64,000 bases of DNA, taken from NCBI RefSeq assembly GCF_020523625.1, contig NZ_JAJAQH010000006.1:1346671-1410670 (forward strand). The letters are read 5' to 3'. Position 1 is the first letter of the stretch. Each line of letters begins with the position of its first letter. Positions 43,177-52,179 of the stretch are shown in pieces. The notes under the pieces are model-generated. The model saw only the letters and a program-made list of their open reading frames with translations. It was not told the origin of the DNA and made no database searches. Origin of the DNA: Methylovorus menthalis (GTDB taxonomy: Bacteria > Pseudomonadota > Gammaproteobacteria > Burkholderiales > Methylophilaceae). The translations under genes were made by a program, and so were the position numbers.

Positions 43177-43182
43177 TATAAT
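43177..43182 (+). promoter_or_regulatory. Possible -10 box of sodC
   Basis: TATAAT lies 29 bases before the sodC ATG, which would give a transcript start near 43189 and a leader just long enough for the AAGGAG ribosome site. No good -35 box sits 16-18 bases upstream. Confidence 0.4.
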
Positions 43183-43210
43183 ATAGCTAACCATCGCCAA
43201 GGAGCCTGCC

Positions 43211-43732
43211 ATGAAGATTGTCACCCCCCTGTTAACTGCCCTTCTGCTATCCAGCCTGCCCGCTCTGGCGGCTGAAAAAATCGTAGTGGTGAATGCCATC
43301 AGCGACGATGGTGTCGGCAAGATCATTGGCACCGTGAAGCTGAGCGATAGCGACAAGGGGTTGGTAATAGACCCCGACCTTGGCGAAGTTAGCCCCGGGG
43401 AACATGGCCTGCACGTGCATGAAAATCCAAGTTGCGAGGCCGCAGACAAAGACGGCAAAAAAACCGCCGGTCTGGCTGCAGGTGGTCATTATGACCCCAA
43501 CAAAACAGCCAAGCACGAAGGTCCGCAGGGGCATGGCCATGCCGGCGATCTGCCGGCGCTACAGGTGAAGGCAGATGGCAGTGCTACCCAGATACTGGTG
43601 GCACCCAATCTCAAGCTTTCCGACATTACCGGCCGTAGCCTGATGGTACATGCAGGCGCTGACAATTACAGTGACCAGCCCAAGCCATTAGGCGGTGGTG
43701 GTGCCCGCGTGGCTTGCGGCATTATTGAATAA
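43211..43732 (+). CDS. sodC: Periplasmic Cu/Zn superoxide dismutase
   Basis: A 173-residue enzyme that converts superoxide to oxygen and hydrogen peroxide in the periplasm. A signal peptide ends ALA. Metal ligands are visible: 'HGLHVHENPSC' (copper His pair and the disulfide Cys), 'GGHYDPNKTAKHEGP' and 'GHAGDLPAL' (bridging and zinc His plus zinc Asp) and 'MVHAGADNY' (copper His). The second disulfide Cys is in ARVACGIIE near the C-terminus. AAGGAG precedes the ATG. rlmJ follows by 17 bases. Confidence 0.95.
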   Translation: MKIVTPLLTALLLSSLPALAAEKIVVVNAISDDGVGKIIGTVKLSDSDKGLVIDPDLGEVSPGEHGLHVHENPSCEAADKDGKKTAGLAAGGHYDPNKTAKHEGPQGHGHAGDLPALQVKADGSATQILVAPNLKLSDITGRSLMVHAGADNYSDQPKPLGGGGARVACGIIE

Positions 43733-43749
43733 CAAGGACCAAGAAGCAC

Positions 43750-44595
43750 ATGCTGAGTTATCGTCACGCCTTTCACGCTGGCAATCATGCCGACGTGCTT
43801 AAACATTTTGTACTCATGCAAGTGCTACAGTACACCGGCCAGAAGGGCAAACCCTACTGGTATATCGACACCCATGCTGGCGCGGGAAAATACGCACTGG
43901 ATACTGGCTACGCCATGCAAAATGCCGAATTTGAAAGCGGTATTTCGCGCCTGTGGCAAGCCACCGACCTGCCCGCAACGCTGGCGGAATATGTGCACCT
44001 GATCCGGCAGGAAAATCCGGATGGCAAGCTGCGCCTTTACCCCGGCTCCCCTGCCGTTGCCGAAGCCTGCCTGCGGGATGAAGATCGCATGCGCCTGTTT
44101 GAGCTGCACCCCAATGACTTCAAGCTGCTGCGCCAGACCTTCCAGCATGGCGGGCGCAAGGTCATGCTGTTTGCCGATGATGGATTTGCCGGCATCAAGG
44201 CCCTGCTGCCACCACCGCCACGCCGCGCCGTGGTACTGATAGACCCTCCCTATGAGGAAAAGCAGGATTACCAGCGCGTGGTCACGGCCCTGCAAGATGC
44301 CTTGCAACGCTTTGCCACTGGCACTTACATTATCTGGTATCCCCTGCTGCAGCGTGCCGAACCCAAGCAGATGATAGACAAGCTGAAGCGTTTGCAACTG
44401 CCCAGCTGGCTGCATGTGACGCTCACAGTGCAACGCCCATCGGAAGAAGGCTTTGGCATGCATGGCAGCGGGCTCTTTATTGTGAATCCGCCATGGACGC
44501 TGCCAGCCACACTGCAAGAAACTTTACCCTGGCTGGTCGAGTCTCTTGGGCAGGACGACGGTGCCAGCTACACACTGGAGCATCAGATCCCCTGA
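43750..44595 (+). CDS. rlmJ: 23S rRNA (adenine2030-N6)-methyltransferase
   Basis: A 281-residue SAM-dependent methyltransferase. It starts 'MLSYRHAFHAGNHADVLKH', as RlmJ does, has the SAM-binding 'YIDTHAGAGKY' and the catalytic DPPYE motif (VLIDPPYEEKQDY). It modifies A2030 in 23S rRNA. Length matches the E. coli enzyme. It probably shares a transcript with sodC. Confidence 0.94.
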   Translation: MLSYRHAFHAGNHADVLKHFVLMQVLQYTGQKGKPYWYIDTHAGAGKYALDTGYAMQNAEFESGISRLWQATDLPATLAEYVHLIRQENPDGKLRLYPGSPAVAEACLRDEDRMRLFELHPNDFKLLRQTFQHGGRKVMLFADDGFAGIKALLPPPPRRAVVLIDPPYEEKQDYQRVVTALQDALQRFATGTYIIWYPLLQRAEPKQMIDKLKRLQLPSWLHVTLTVQRPSEEGFGMHGSGLFIVNPPWTLPATLQETLPWLVESLGQDDGASYTLEHQIP

Positions 44596-44691
44596 TCCAT
44601 CGGCAATGAGTATTCATCATGCATAATGTCTGCATCTTCCCGACTTCAGGCAGCAAGGCCCATACCGATTTTATTTTGACGAGGAACCTTC

Positions 44692-45231
44692 ATGGCGACC
44701 GCTAGCAACACCCGCAATACCCCGCAAAAGATGCACCCGATGGCCACCATACTGTTTGGTAGCCGCTGGTTGCAATTACCGCTCTACCTTGGCCTGATTG
44801 TGGCCCAGGGGGTGTATGTATTTCACTTCATGGTCGAGCTTGTGCATCTGGTGCAAAAAGTACCCGACATGCACGAAGCCGACATCATGCTGATTGTGCT
44901 GGGCCTGATTGATGTGGTGATGATCTCCAACCTGCTCATCATGGTGATCGTGGGCGGTTATGAAACCTTTGTCTCGCGCCTCAACCTAAAAGGCCATCCA
45001 GACGAACCCGACTGGCTTTCGCATGTGAATGCCAATCTGCTCAAGGTCAAGCTGGCCACGGCCATCATCGGCATTTCATCGATTCATCTGCTGAAGACCT
45101 TCATCAATGCGCCCAATCTGGATGACAAGACCATGCTCTGGCAAACAGTCATCCATATGGCCTTTGTGTTGTCAGCCGTATCAATTGCCTGGATAGACCG
45201 CCTGATGACGCACGCGGACAATAAGCACTAA
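44692..45231 (+). CDS. YqhA-family (UPF0114/TIGR00645) membrane protein
   Basis: A 179-residue inner-membrane protein with about four hydrophobic helices. The family pattern shows in 'LFGSRWLQLPLYLGLIVAQ', 'GLIDVVMISNLLIMVIVGGYETF' and the soluble 'KLATAIIGISSIHLLKTFI' segment. Function is not established for the family. GAGGAA precedes the ATG. It stands between rlmJ and an unrecognised gene, all in the same direction. Confidence 0.88.
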   Translation: MATASNTRNTPQKMHPMATILFGSRWLQLPLYLGLIVAQGVYVFHFMVELVHLVQKVPDMHEADIMLIVLGLIDVVMISNLLIMVIVGGYETFVSRLNLKGHPDEPDWLSHVNANLLKVKLATAIIGISSIHLLKTFINAPNLDDKTMLWQTVIHMAFVLSAVSIAWIDRLMTHADNKH

Positions 45232-45335
45232 ATCTGATGTATCTCCTGCAAGCCGCTCACGCGGCTTGCAGTCCATTTGCAGATCAAAAAACGCGCAGTT
45301 CGGGTAAACCGCTGCCACCACGCAAAGGAAGATCA

Positions 45336-45971
45336 ATGACGCCACAGGAAAAAATCGCGTTTGCCGACGACTTTCTCACGCTTTATCTTTCCATGGGATT
45401 GGGCAGCCTGCCCAAGCGCGAGATTGATCTCTTTGTCTTTCATTCCCTGACCCAGGCGGCCGAGCACAGGGGCAAATCCAACTACGAACTCGCCAATACC
45501 TTTGGCATCCCCGAATCGCGCATTAAATCACTCAAGCTCAATGCCGCCTTGCGCCATCAGGACATCAACCCGCGGGCGATATTGGCGCGCGTGGTGGAGC
45601 GGCTTATCGGCAGCCAGCAATTTGCCGAGCTGAGCGAAGGCAAAATTGATATCTCGCTCGAAGACCCGCTAGAGCGACGCGAACTGGAAAATTTTCTGAA
45701 ATCACGCGGGCATCACGCCGAATACACCTTGAACCGTGAAGTGTTGCGGATATCGGCGGCGCGCTTGCTGGAACTGATAATGGAACACGCCGAGCGTGCG
45801 GGTAGCGAGTTTGACGAGATCATCCGCAGCCAGATCAAGGATCAGGCCGTATCGTCCCGTATTCTCGCAGGCGCGCCTTCGCTGAAACAAAAACTGGATC
45901 GGCTACGCGCTGAGAACCTCAACCTCGCCACCCTCAAGTCGCTGATCGCAAAAGCGTTCACCTTGTTTTGA
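45336..45971 (+). CDS. Conserved-looking cytoplasmic protein of unknown function
   Basis: A 211-residue soluble, mostly helical protein with no signal or membrane segment. It opens 'MTPQEKIAFADDFLTLYL'. A short stretch, 'SNYELANTFGIPESRIKSLKLNAAL', has the look of a sigma-region-4 or helix-turn-helix element. The C-terminal half is helical (RISAARLLELIMEHAERA) with Leu repeats. The start at 45336 is set by AAGGAAG; a longer frame from 45237 lacks a ribosome site. I do not recognise the family; DNA-binding is a guess. Confidence 0.6.
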   Translation: MTPQEKIAFADDFLTLYLSMGLGSLPKREIDLFVFHSLTQAAEHRGKSNYELANTFGIPESRIKSLKLNAALRHQDINPRAILARVVERLIGSQQFAELSEGKIDISLEDPLERRELENFLKSRGHHAEYTLNREVLRISAARLLELIMEHAERAGSEFDEIIRSQIKDQAVSSRILAGAPSLKQKLDRLRAENLNLATLKSLIAKAFTLF

Positions 45972-45974
45972 GGC

Positions 45975-46487
45975 TTACTTGGATGGCGAAAATTCAGTCG
46001 CCAGCCAATCATTGATCAGCGCTTTTTCGTAGCGCAATGCGTCGCTGCCCCGTGCCACCGTCGTCATCTGGAATGCCAGGTTGCGCAAGCTTTTCTCGCC
46101 TTGTCCAAGAACATGCCCATCGGCATCGCGCCATTCAAATTGCAGATTGATGCGTGGCGGATACACATCGCGCACGATGCGCACATCACGACCAGGACCG
46201 CGCCAGGGTTCAAAGCTACCGGCAAGGTCAATATCGGTAATTTGAATGCTCAACTGCTGGCCCGCCTGCAAATAGCGCGGGGCCGTGCGCTCGATATACT
46301 TTCGTAGCGAAGCCAGTGTAGACGCACTATATCCGCCAAAATTGTCATCGCTCGCATCCCTGAATTTCTCAGGCTGAACGAACTCAACCGTCACCGCGCC
46401 TGCTGGCGGCTCGGCGTGCGCATGGCTAAATCCCAGCACCAGCATCACCATCAAGCAGTATCGCGTGCCCACTCTTTTGAAATTCAT
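45975..46487 (-). CDS. DUF3016 exported protein
   Basis: A 170-residue periplasmic protein with a signal ending AHA. 'VTVEFVQPEKFRDASDD' opens the domain, followed by 'LRKYIERTAPRYLQAGQQLSIQITDIDLAG' and the family-typical 'PWRGPGRDVRIVRDVYPPRINL'. This is DUF3016, function unknown. The start at 46487 is preferred over a 46592 start because the signal begins there and GGGTGAT precedes it. It converges on the plus-strand gene with only a few bases between stops. Confidence 0.8.
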   Translation of the reverse strand: MNFKRVGTRYCLMVMLVLGFSHAHAEPPAGAVTVEFVQPEKFRDASDDNFGGYSASTLASLRKYIERTAPRYLQAGQQLSIQITDIDLAGSFEPWRGPGRDVRIVRDVYPPRINLQFEWRDADGHVLGQGEKSLRNLAFQMTTVARGSDALRYEKALINDWLATEFSPSK

Positions 46488-46597
46488 ATCACCCAGCCAA
46501 TTAATGCCATATGACGTATGACGATGTATCTCAAGATAAATTCTTGCTTTACTCATCAGAAAAAACCGGTGAGCAATTAGGTGTATTGGCATAAAAC

Positions 46598-46621
46598 AAA
46601 AAGCGCCATGAAGCGCTTTTT
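46598..46621. terminator. Terminator of the CsgG/DUF4810/DUF799 operon
   Basis: AAAAAGCGC and GCGCTTTTT form a 9-base stem with a CATGAA loop, 22 bases after the minus-strand DUF799 stop. Confidence 0.82.
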
Positions 46622-46642
46622 GTTTTTGATACTAAGTGGATT

Positions 46643-47302
46643 TTAGTCTTTTTGATAAAGTGGCGAACGTGGCCCATATAGCATGCCATTGGGGCGACCT
46701 GCTGCCAGTAAACGGTTGGAAGCTACCGCAGCAATACGCGTACTTTGATCAGTAAGATTACTCATGATCTGGTTAAGTACAGCAGAAACAAGCGCACCAA
46801 TCAACCCGCCCTGGTTTTGCTGGTTTTCCTGGCTGGAAGCCCTGGCCTCACCTTCCCACAGCAGTTTTCCCGAACGCAGATCCACCAGTTTTGCCTGAGC
46901 TTTGACGGCAGTATCGCTGGCAATCACTTTATACGACGTGCCATACTCTTTCACATCAATATACAAAGCAGCATCCGCCCCAAAAATCTCTCTCAGCTTT
47001 TCGATGGGTAAACCATGTACATCGCCTGGGTTGCTCAAGCCGTTCTGTTTGAACGTTTCGGCTGCCACGGCCACTGGCACGACATAGTAACCAGACTCCG
47101 CTAGCGGAAAGGTTACCTGTGACAACATACCGTAGCTCGCTGCCACATCAACCGAGCTATTCATAGGTGGCAATACCAGTATGGATAATGGCCGCGCCTG
47201 ACGGTATTCGGAATAATTATAGCCAGCGGTGGTTGCGCACCCCGAAAGCAGGAGCATGACCAGCAGCATGCCTGCTGTAAAACATTGGATTAGTGTCTTC
47301 AT
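46643..47302 (-). CDS. DUF799 (GNA1162-like) lipoprotein
   Basis: A 219-residue lipoprotein with lipobox LLSGC. 'SILVLPPMNSSVDVAASYGMLSQVTFPLAESGYYVVPV' is a strong match to the meningococcal GNA1162/DUF799 family, a TolB-N-like fold. 'ALYIDVKEYGTSYKVI' and 'KLLWEGEARASS' complete it. It is the third gene of a unit with CsgG and DUF4810 proteins; its start touches the DUF4810 stop. The set recurs in many Proteobacteria, and its function is not known to me. Confidence 0.88.
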   Translation of the reverse strand: MKTLIQCFTAGMLLVMLLLSGCATTAGYNYSEYRQARPLSILVLPPMNSSVDVAASYGMLSQVTFPLAESGYYVVPVAVAAETFKQNGLSNPGDVHGLPIEKLREIFGADAALYIDVKEYGTSYKVIASDTAVKAQAKLVDLRSGKLLWEGEARASSQENQQNQGGLIGALVSAVLNQIMSNLTDQSTRIAAVASNRLLAAGRPNGMLYGPRSPLYQKD

Positions 47303-47661
47303 TATTGAGCATTTGCCGTTAATTTTTTAAGCATGAAGTCCATGAACACCGCAGACTCCGGGAACTGTTTTTTCTCGTTGTTAAATGCCTCAGCAGATTT
47401 CCCCACATTACCAGCGGATGCATATAGAAATCCCAAATGCGCGAGATATCCCGGAGGCGGCTTCTGGCCTTTGGATTCCATTTTGGCCAGCTCGGACTCA
47501 AGCTCGGTAATCTGCTGCTCGGGCGCCGAGTCTGCTTTGAAATAATGATTCAGTTGCGCTTGATAACCGCCCCAGCCATAGAGCGTTTTGGGCTCATTAG
47601 CGCAGCCGCTCAACACCAACAGGGCAAGCACAGGCAGCGCATGAAAAAAGGATAGTTTCAT
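47302..47661 (-). CDS. DUF4810 lipoprotein
   Basis: A 119-residue lipoprotein, lipobox VLSGC. The mature part begins 'NEPKTLYGWGGYQAQLNHYF', the DUF4810 signature, then a helical TPR-like region ('GYLAHLGFLYASAGNVGKSAEAF'). It shares one base with the DUF799 gene and follows the CsgG gene by 10 bases. The start at 47661 (AAAGGC upstream) is preferred over 47757, which would lie inside the CsgG gene. Confidence 0.85.
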   Translation of the reverse strand: MKLSFFHALPVLALLVLSGCANEPKTLYGWGGYQAQLNHYFKADSAPEQQITELESELAKMESKGQKPPPGYLAHLGFLYASAGNVGKSAEAFNNEKKQFPESAVFMDFMLKKLTANAQ

Positions 47662-47671
47662 ATGCTTGCCT

Positions 47672-48334
47672 TTACTCTGGTTTCCAGCTGCCATTCTGAA
47701 CACTCGCCACCAGATTATTGACGGCTTCGCGGACTGCCAGATCCAGCACCTTGCCATTCAGCGTGGAGTCGTAACTTGAAGTGCTACCAAAGCCGATAAC
47801 CTCGCGATTGCTGAGACTGTATTCGCCAGCACCCTGCACAGAGAATTCAACCTGTGATGTTTTTACATTGACAATATTGAGGTTGACCTTGGCGTAAGCG
47901 ACCTGCGATTTGCCTCGACCCAAAATACCGAACAACTGCTGGTCACCCACTTCCTTGCGGCCAAACTCGGTGACATCCCCCACCACCACGTAATTTGAAC
48001 CAATGATGGTCTGTGCCTGCTGGTTGAATTTAGCTTCCTGCGCAATTTCAGCCAGATTATCCCGCTCCACGACATTGAAGTAATTGGACTGCTGCAGATG
48101 GGTCAGCAAAATGGTTTTGGCCTGCCCGCCCAACCGATCTACGCCATCAAAAAACAATCCGCGCAAAAAGCTGGAGCGATTGTCAAACTTGCCTATCGAC
48201 AGGGTTGTTTTCTTACCGGTATACACAGTGTCACTGGTTGCGACTTTGGCTACCGGGAGGGTTCGTGAGGTTTCCTGAATCGAACAGGCGCTAATAACTA
48301 AGGTGGCTAATGCCAAGAGGGCTATTTTTTTCAT
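47672..48334 (-). CDS. CsgG-family outer-membrane lipoprotein
   Basis: A 220-residue lipoprotein, lipobox ISAC. 'LSIGKFDNRSSFLRGLFFDGVDRLGGQAKTIL' and 'FNVVERDNLAEIAQEAKF' match CsgG, whose E. coli member forms a nonameric outer-membrane channel for curli subunits. 'GSNYVVVGDVTEFG' and 'VGFGSTSS'-type strands (IGFGSTSSYD) follow. No csgA/B/E/F gene is nearby, so curli secretion is unlikely; a channel or scaffold working with the two lipoproteins downstream is inferred. First gene of the unit. Confidence 0.88.
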   Translation of the reverse strand: MKKIALLALATLVISACSIQETSRTLPVAKVATSDTVYTGKKTTLSIGKFDNRSSFLRGLFFDGVDRLGGQAKTILLTHLQQSNYFNVVERDNLAEIAQEAKFNQQAQTIIGSNYVVVGDVTEFGRKEVGDQQLFGILGRGKSQVAYAKVNLNIVNVKTSQVEFSVQGAGEYSLSNREVIGFGSTSSYDSTLNGKVLDLAVREAVNNLVASVQNGSWKPE

Positions 48335-48560
48335 ATTCTTCTATGTAGATTTGAGATTGAACAGCATGGAAAAATCAGCATGACGAGTACTGATGGCACG
48401 CAACGTATTAAGCCGTACATGCCAGCAAGCACTATATAACAGCAGCCACGCATGCATGGCATGCCGACTGACTTTTTGTGTCAATCATCACGGCAATGCA
48501 GCGCCAAGCTGGATTAGCAGCATGCCTTCATGCTCGAAAATGCTGAATTACAGACAGCAA

Positions 48561-48582
48561 AAAAGCCGCTTTCGCGGCTTTT
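48561..48582. terminator. Rho-independent terminator of acnB
   Basis: AAAAGCCGC and GCGGCTTTT form a 9-base stem around a TTTC loop, about 26 bases after the acnB stop on the minus strand. Confidence 0.85.
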
Positions 48583-48607
48583 CTGATTTAACCTCACCAA
48601 TGTGCTG

Positions 48608-51172
48608 CTAGATAACCTCGGCAATCGGGATGATCTTTTTGGTGTATTCCGGCATCTGGTCAAAATTGAGGTATTTGTAGATGCTGTCGGCGTTTTTGCT
48701 GAGCTTGTCGCCCACGGTTTCAAGATACTCGGTAGGCGTCGGCATGCGGCCCAGACGGGCGCACACAGCGGCCAGTTCGGCAGAACCCAGATATACGCGG
48801 GCATCCTTGCCCATGCGGTTATCAAAGTTACGCGTACTGGTGGAGAACACGGTCGCTTTGTCGGCTACGCGCGCCTGGTTACCCATGCACAGCGAGCAGC
48901 CCGGCACTTCGGTACGTGCACCAGCCACGCCGAAGACGGAATACACGCCTTCATCACGCAGCTGGTTTTCGTCCATGCGGGTAGGTGGCGCAATCCACAA
49001 GCGGGTGGGAATACCGCCTGAGCCTTCGAGCACCTTGGCAGCGGCGCGATAGTGACCAATGTTGGTCATGCAGCTGCCGATAAACACTTCGTCTATCTTG
49101 TCGCCCACGACAGCAGAAAGCGGCTTGATGTCATCAGGGTCATTGGGGCAGGCCACCAGCGGTTCCTTGATGTCGTTCAGATCGATTTCCAGCACATAGG
49201 CATATTCAGCATCGGCATCCGGCTCAAGCAAGTTGGGGCTGGCAAGCCAGGCCTGCATGGCTTCGATACGGCGCTGCAAGGTGCGGGCATCGGCATAGCC
49301 GTTGTCGATCATGTTTTGCATCAGCACGATGTTGGACTGCAGGAACTCGATCACCGGATCCTTGTTGAGCTTGACCGTGCAGCCATTGGCTGAGCGCTCG
49401 GCGGAGGCATCGGCAAACTCGAATGCCTGTTCAACCTTCAGGTCAGGCAAGCCTTCGATTTCAAGAATACGCCCGTTGAATACATTCTTCTTGCCCTGCT
49501 TGCCTACGGTGAGATCACCCTTTTGAATGGCAGCATAAGGAATGGCATTCACCAGATCCCGCAGGGTGATGCCGGGCTGCATTTCGCCCTTGAAACGCAC
49601 CAGCACGGACTCCGGCATATCCAGCGGCATGGCACCCATGGCGGCGGCAAACGCCACCAGGCCAGAGCCGGCAGGGAAAGAAATCCCAATCGGGAAACGG
49701 GTATGCGAGTCCCCCCCCGTACCGACGGTGTCAGGCAAGATCAGGCGGTTAAGCCAGGAGTGGATCACACCATCGCCTGGGCGCAGGCTGACGCCGCCAC
49801 GGCTGGACATGAACTCGGGCAGGCTGTGCTGCAGCTTGATGTCTACCGGCTTGGGGTAAGCGGCAGTATGGCAGAAGCTCTGCATCACCAGATCCGCCGA
49901 GAAGCCCAGGCAAGCCAGTTCTTTCAGCTCATCGCGTGTCATAGCGCCGGTTGTATCCTGCGAACCCACGGTCGTGATTTTCGGCTCGCAATAGGTACCG
50001 GGGCGCACGCCCTGCCCTTCTGGCAAGCCACAGGCGCGGCCGACCATCTTTTGTGCCAGGGTGTAGCCCTTGCCGGTATCTTTGGGGGCGATGGGCTTGA
50101 TAAACAGATCAGATGGGGGCAGACCCAGCAGCTGGCGAGCATTGGTGGTCAGGCCCCGGCCAATAATCAATGGAATACGACCACCAGCACGCACTTCATC
50201 CGGCATGGTCAATGGCGCCAGATCAAACGTGGAGATCACCTCGCCCGCAGCATTCAGTACCTTGCCTTCGTATGGTTTGATGACGATTTCATCACCGGTA
50301 TTCATCTGGCCAACATCACATTGGATAGGCAATGCACCGGAATCTTCTGCTGTATTGAAGAAAATCGGGGCAATCTTGCCGCCCAGTACAATGCCGCCGC
50401 TGCGCTTGTTGGGGATATTCGGAATATTGTCGCCCATCAGCCACTGCACGGAGTTGATGGCGGATTTGCGTGAGGAACCGGTACCCACCACATCACCAAC
50501 ATAAGCCAGCGGCAGACCTTTTTGCTGGAGATCCAGGATGGTCTGCAAGCCATTGGCCATCTTGTTGACCAACATGGCCTTGGCATGGAGCGGGATATCC
50601 GGACGCGACCAAGCCTCTTGTGCAGGCGACAAGTCATCGGTATTGGTCTCGCCCGGCACCTTGAACACAATGGCACGAATTTCAGCAGGCAAGGCTGGGC
50701 GGTTGGTAAACCACTCGCCAGCGGCCCACGATTCAACCAGCTTCTTGGCATGCAGGTTGCCCGCTTTCATCTTCTCGGCAACATCGTGGAAGGCATCAAA
50801 CATCAGTATCGTCCTGGAGAGTGCCTTGACCGCATCTTCCGCCATGGTGCCATCCAGCAGCTCCACCAGTGCCTGCACGTTGTAGCCTCCCAGCATGGTG
50901 CCGAGCAGCTCCACAGCCTTGGCCGGGCTCACCAGCGGCGATGTGGCGCTACCCTTGGCAATGTCGGCCAAGAAGGCGGCCTTGACGTATGCAGCCTGGT
51001 CCACCCCGGCAGGAATGCGGTTTGCCAGCAACTCGAGCAAGGCTTCAGCCTCACCGGCGGGCGGATTTTTCAGCAGATCGACCAGTTCGGCTACTTGTTC
51101 AGCGGTAAGGGGTAAAGGTGGCAAACCGACATTGGCACGCTCGGCTACATGTTCACGGTAATTTTTCAGCAT
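48608..51172 (-). CDS. acnB: Aconitate hydratase B
   Basis: An 854-residue iron-sulfur enzyme that interconverts citrate and isocitrate; AcnB proteins also act on 2-methylisocitrate. The N-terminal HEAT-like domain begins '[20 protein letters not shown]', aligning with E. coli AcnB, which supports the start at 51172; an ATG at 51181 is possible. A swivel domain lies at about 170-390 and includes '[16 protein letters not shown]'. The 4Fe-4S ligands are visible in '[13 protein letters not shown]' and '[11 protein letters not shown]'. '[15 protein letters not shown]' is a substrate-binding loop. A terminator follows. Confidence 0.95.
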   Translation of the reverse strand: MLKNYREHVAERANVGLPPLPLTAEQVAELVDLLKNPPAGEAEALLELLANRIPAGVDQAAYVKAAFLADIAKGSATSPLVSPAKAVELLGTMLGGYNVQALVELLDGTMAEDAVKALSRTILMFDAFHDVAEKMKAGNLHAKKLVESWAAGEWFTNRPALPAEIRAIVFKVPGETNTDDLSPAQEAWSRPDIPLHAKAMLVNKMANGLQTILDLQQKGLPLAYVGDVVGTGSSRKSAINSVQWLMGDNIPNIPNKRSGGIVLGGKIAPIFFNTAEDSGALPIQCDVGQMNTGDEIVIKPYEGKVLNAAGEVISTFDLAPLTMPDEVRAGGRIPLIIGRGLTTNARQLLGLPPSDLFIKPIAPKDTGKGYTLAQKMVGRACGLPEGQGVRPGTYCEPKITTVGSQDTTGAMTRDELKELACLGFSADLVMQSFCHTAAYPKPVDIKLQHSLPEFMSSRGGVSLRPGDGVIHSWLNRLILPDTVGTGGDSHTRFPIGISFPAGSGLVAFAAAMGAMPLDMPESVLVRFKGEMQPGITLRDLVNAIPYAAIQKGDLTVGKQGKKNVFNGRILEIEGLPDLKVEQAFEFADASAERSANGCTVKLNKDPVIEFLQSNIVLMQNMIDNGYADARTLQRRIEAMQAWLASPNLLEPDADAEYAYVLEIDLNDIKEPLVACPNDPDDIKPLSAVVGDKIDEVFIGSCMTNIGHYRAAAKVLEGSGGIPTRLWIAPPTRMDENQLRDEGVYSVFGVAGARTEVPGCSLCMGNQARVADKATVFSTSTRNFDNRMGKDARVYLGSAELAAVCARLGRMPTPTEYLETVGDKLSKNADSIYKYLNFDQMPEYTKKIIPIAEVI

Positions 51173-51414
51173 GGCACTCATTCGAGGATAAGTAATAGAT
51201 GATGGGATTATACAGTGCGCTGCCAGCGCTATAAATCCTGCAGGCAGCAACATGCAAACTATATGCAATGACTGTGCCTGCAATGGTTGAGTCGGCCGTA
51301 GTCAAGCCGCGGGCAAAAGTCAGGAAGCCGCGCCTATTGGGATCTTCTCGCCACATCGGCGGCAAGCCGCAAGAACCAACAGGCCGCAGGCCATAAAGTG
51401 CGATGGATCATCTC

Positions 51415-51473
51415 GGCACCAGGCACCTAGACTTCAGGGGCGCTTAGTCAGGCAAGCGCCCCAAACTGGTGCC
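51415..51473. repeat. Nested inverted repeats downstream of the S24 repressor gene
   Basis: An inner pair, GGGGCGCTT (51437-51445) and AAGCGCCCC (51454-51462), is enclosed by an outer pair, GGCACCAG (51415-51422) and CTGGTGCC (51466-51473). The inner hairpin alone could act as a terminator for the minus-strand repressor gene, though no T-run follows. The outer pair is extra. Confidence 0.55.
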
Positions 51474-51480
51474 CGACGCG

Positions 51481-52179
51481 TTAAGCGCGAAACTTGCCGA
51501 ACTTGAAGGGCATGACTTTGCCCACGACCTCCACGTCTTTGGCGTTTTCTGCTGAATAGACTTCAATGGGAAAACCGCCATCGTTGTCGTATTTGATCGC
51601 GACGCTGCCATCCAAACGTACCTGCACCCGCTTGATCATGATGCGTCCATGCTGGCGAATGGCATACAGCGCATCTCCATCAAAGGCATTGCACCGGATA
51701 TCAATGAATACCTCATCGCCGTCGCTCAACAAGGGCTCCATGCCATCCCCATACACATGCACCAGCTTGAGGTAGCGGGATGGCACGCCGCCCAGCCCGG
51801 AGTCAGCATTGAGCTCGACTTTTTTGATCAGATGATTTTCATGGATCAGCAGCTGGCTCGAAGAGGCATGGTCAGCACAATAGCGCTCCACGCATAAGCT
51901 TTCATCGTGAAAAACCTCCACCATCTTGACGCGTGGTGCGGAGCCAAAAAAATCCGGCCGTGACTCGAGAAACACACTAATGGCCTCGGTAAGCTCGGGA
52001 GGCGGCAGATATTCATTAAGAATGCCATTGGGGCCGCCCTTGCCATTTACTTGACGAGATGGCCAGCTTTCTCTTTTTGCTTTGTCTCTGCAGCCGCGAA
52101 CGGAGTTTGGCAGCCTCACCACCAAATGCTGTGAGAGCAATGCCAACTCGGAAGCGGAAAACCATTGCTTAATGCCCAT
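51481..52179 (-). CDS. Phage-type repressor: Mu-like DNA-binding domain plus S24 peptidase-like domain, catalytic Ser missing
   Basis: A 232-residue transcription regulator. Residues about 1-65 resemble the Mu repressor/transposase DNA-binding domain: 'MGIKQWFSASELALL', 'LPNSVRGCRDKAKRESWPSRQV', 'KGGPNGILNEYLPP'. The C-terminal half (about 135-225) is the LexA/CI-type S24 domain. Where active members have GDSMEP, this one reads YGDGMEPLL, so the nucleophile Ser is Gly. The Lys of the dyad may be in 'RIMIKRVQV'. It should not cleave itself, so induction, if any, needs another signal. No phage genes are nearby. Confidence 0.85.
   Translation of the reverse strand: MGIKQWFSASELALLSQHLVVRLPNSVRGCRDKAKRESWPSRQVNGKGGPNGILNEYLPPPELTEAISVFLESRPDFFGSAPRVKMVEVFHDESLCVERYCADHASSSQLLIHENHLIKKVELNADSGLGGVPSRYLKLVHVYGDGMEPLLSDGDEVFIDIRCNAFDGDALYAIRQHGRIMIKRVQVRLDGSVAIKYDNDGGFPIEVYSAENAKDVEVVGKVMPFKFGKFRA

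Noticed and set aside
47672..48334. Reading the CsgG-family gene as part of a curli system
   Set aside because: No csgA, csgB, csgE or csgF is present; partners are DUF4810 and DUF799 lipoproteins.
51481..52179. Naming the S24 protein LexA
   Set aside because: The N-terminus is a Mu-type DNA-binding domain, not the LexA winged helix, and the catalytic Ser is missing.
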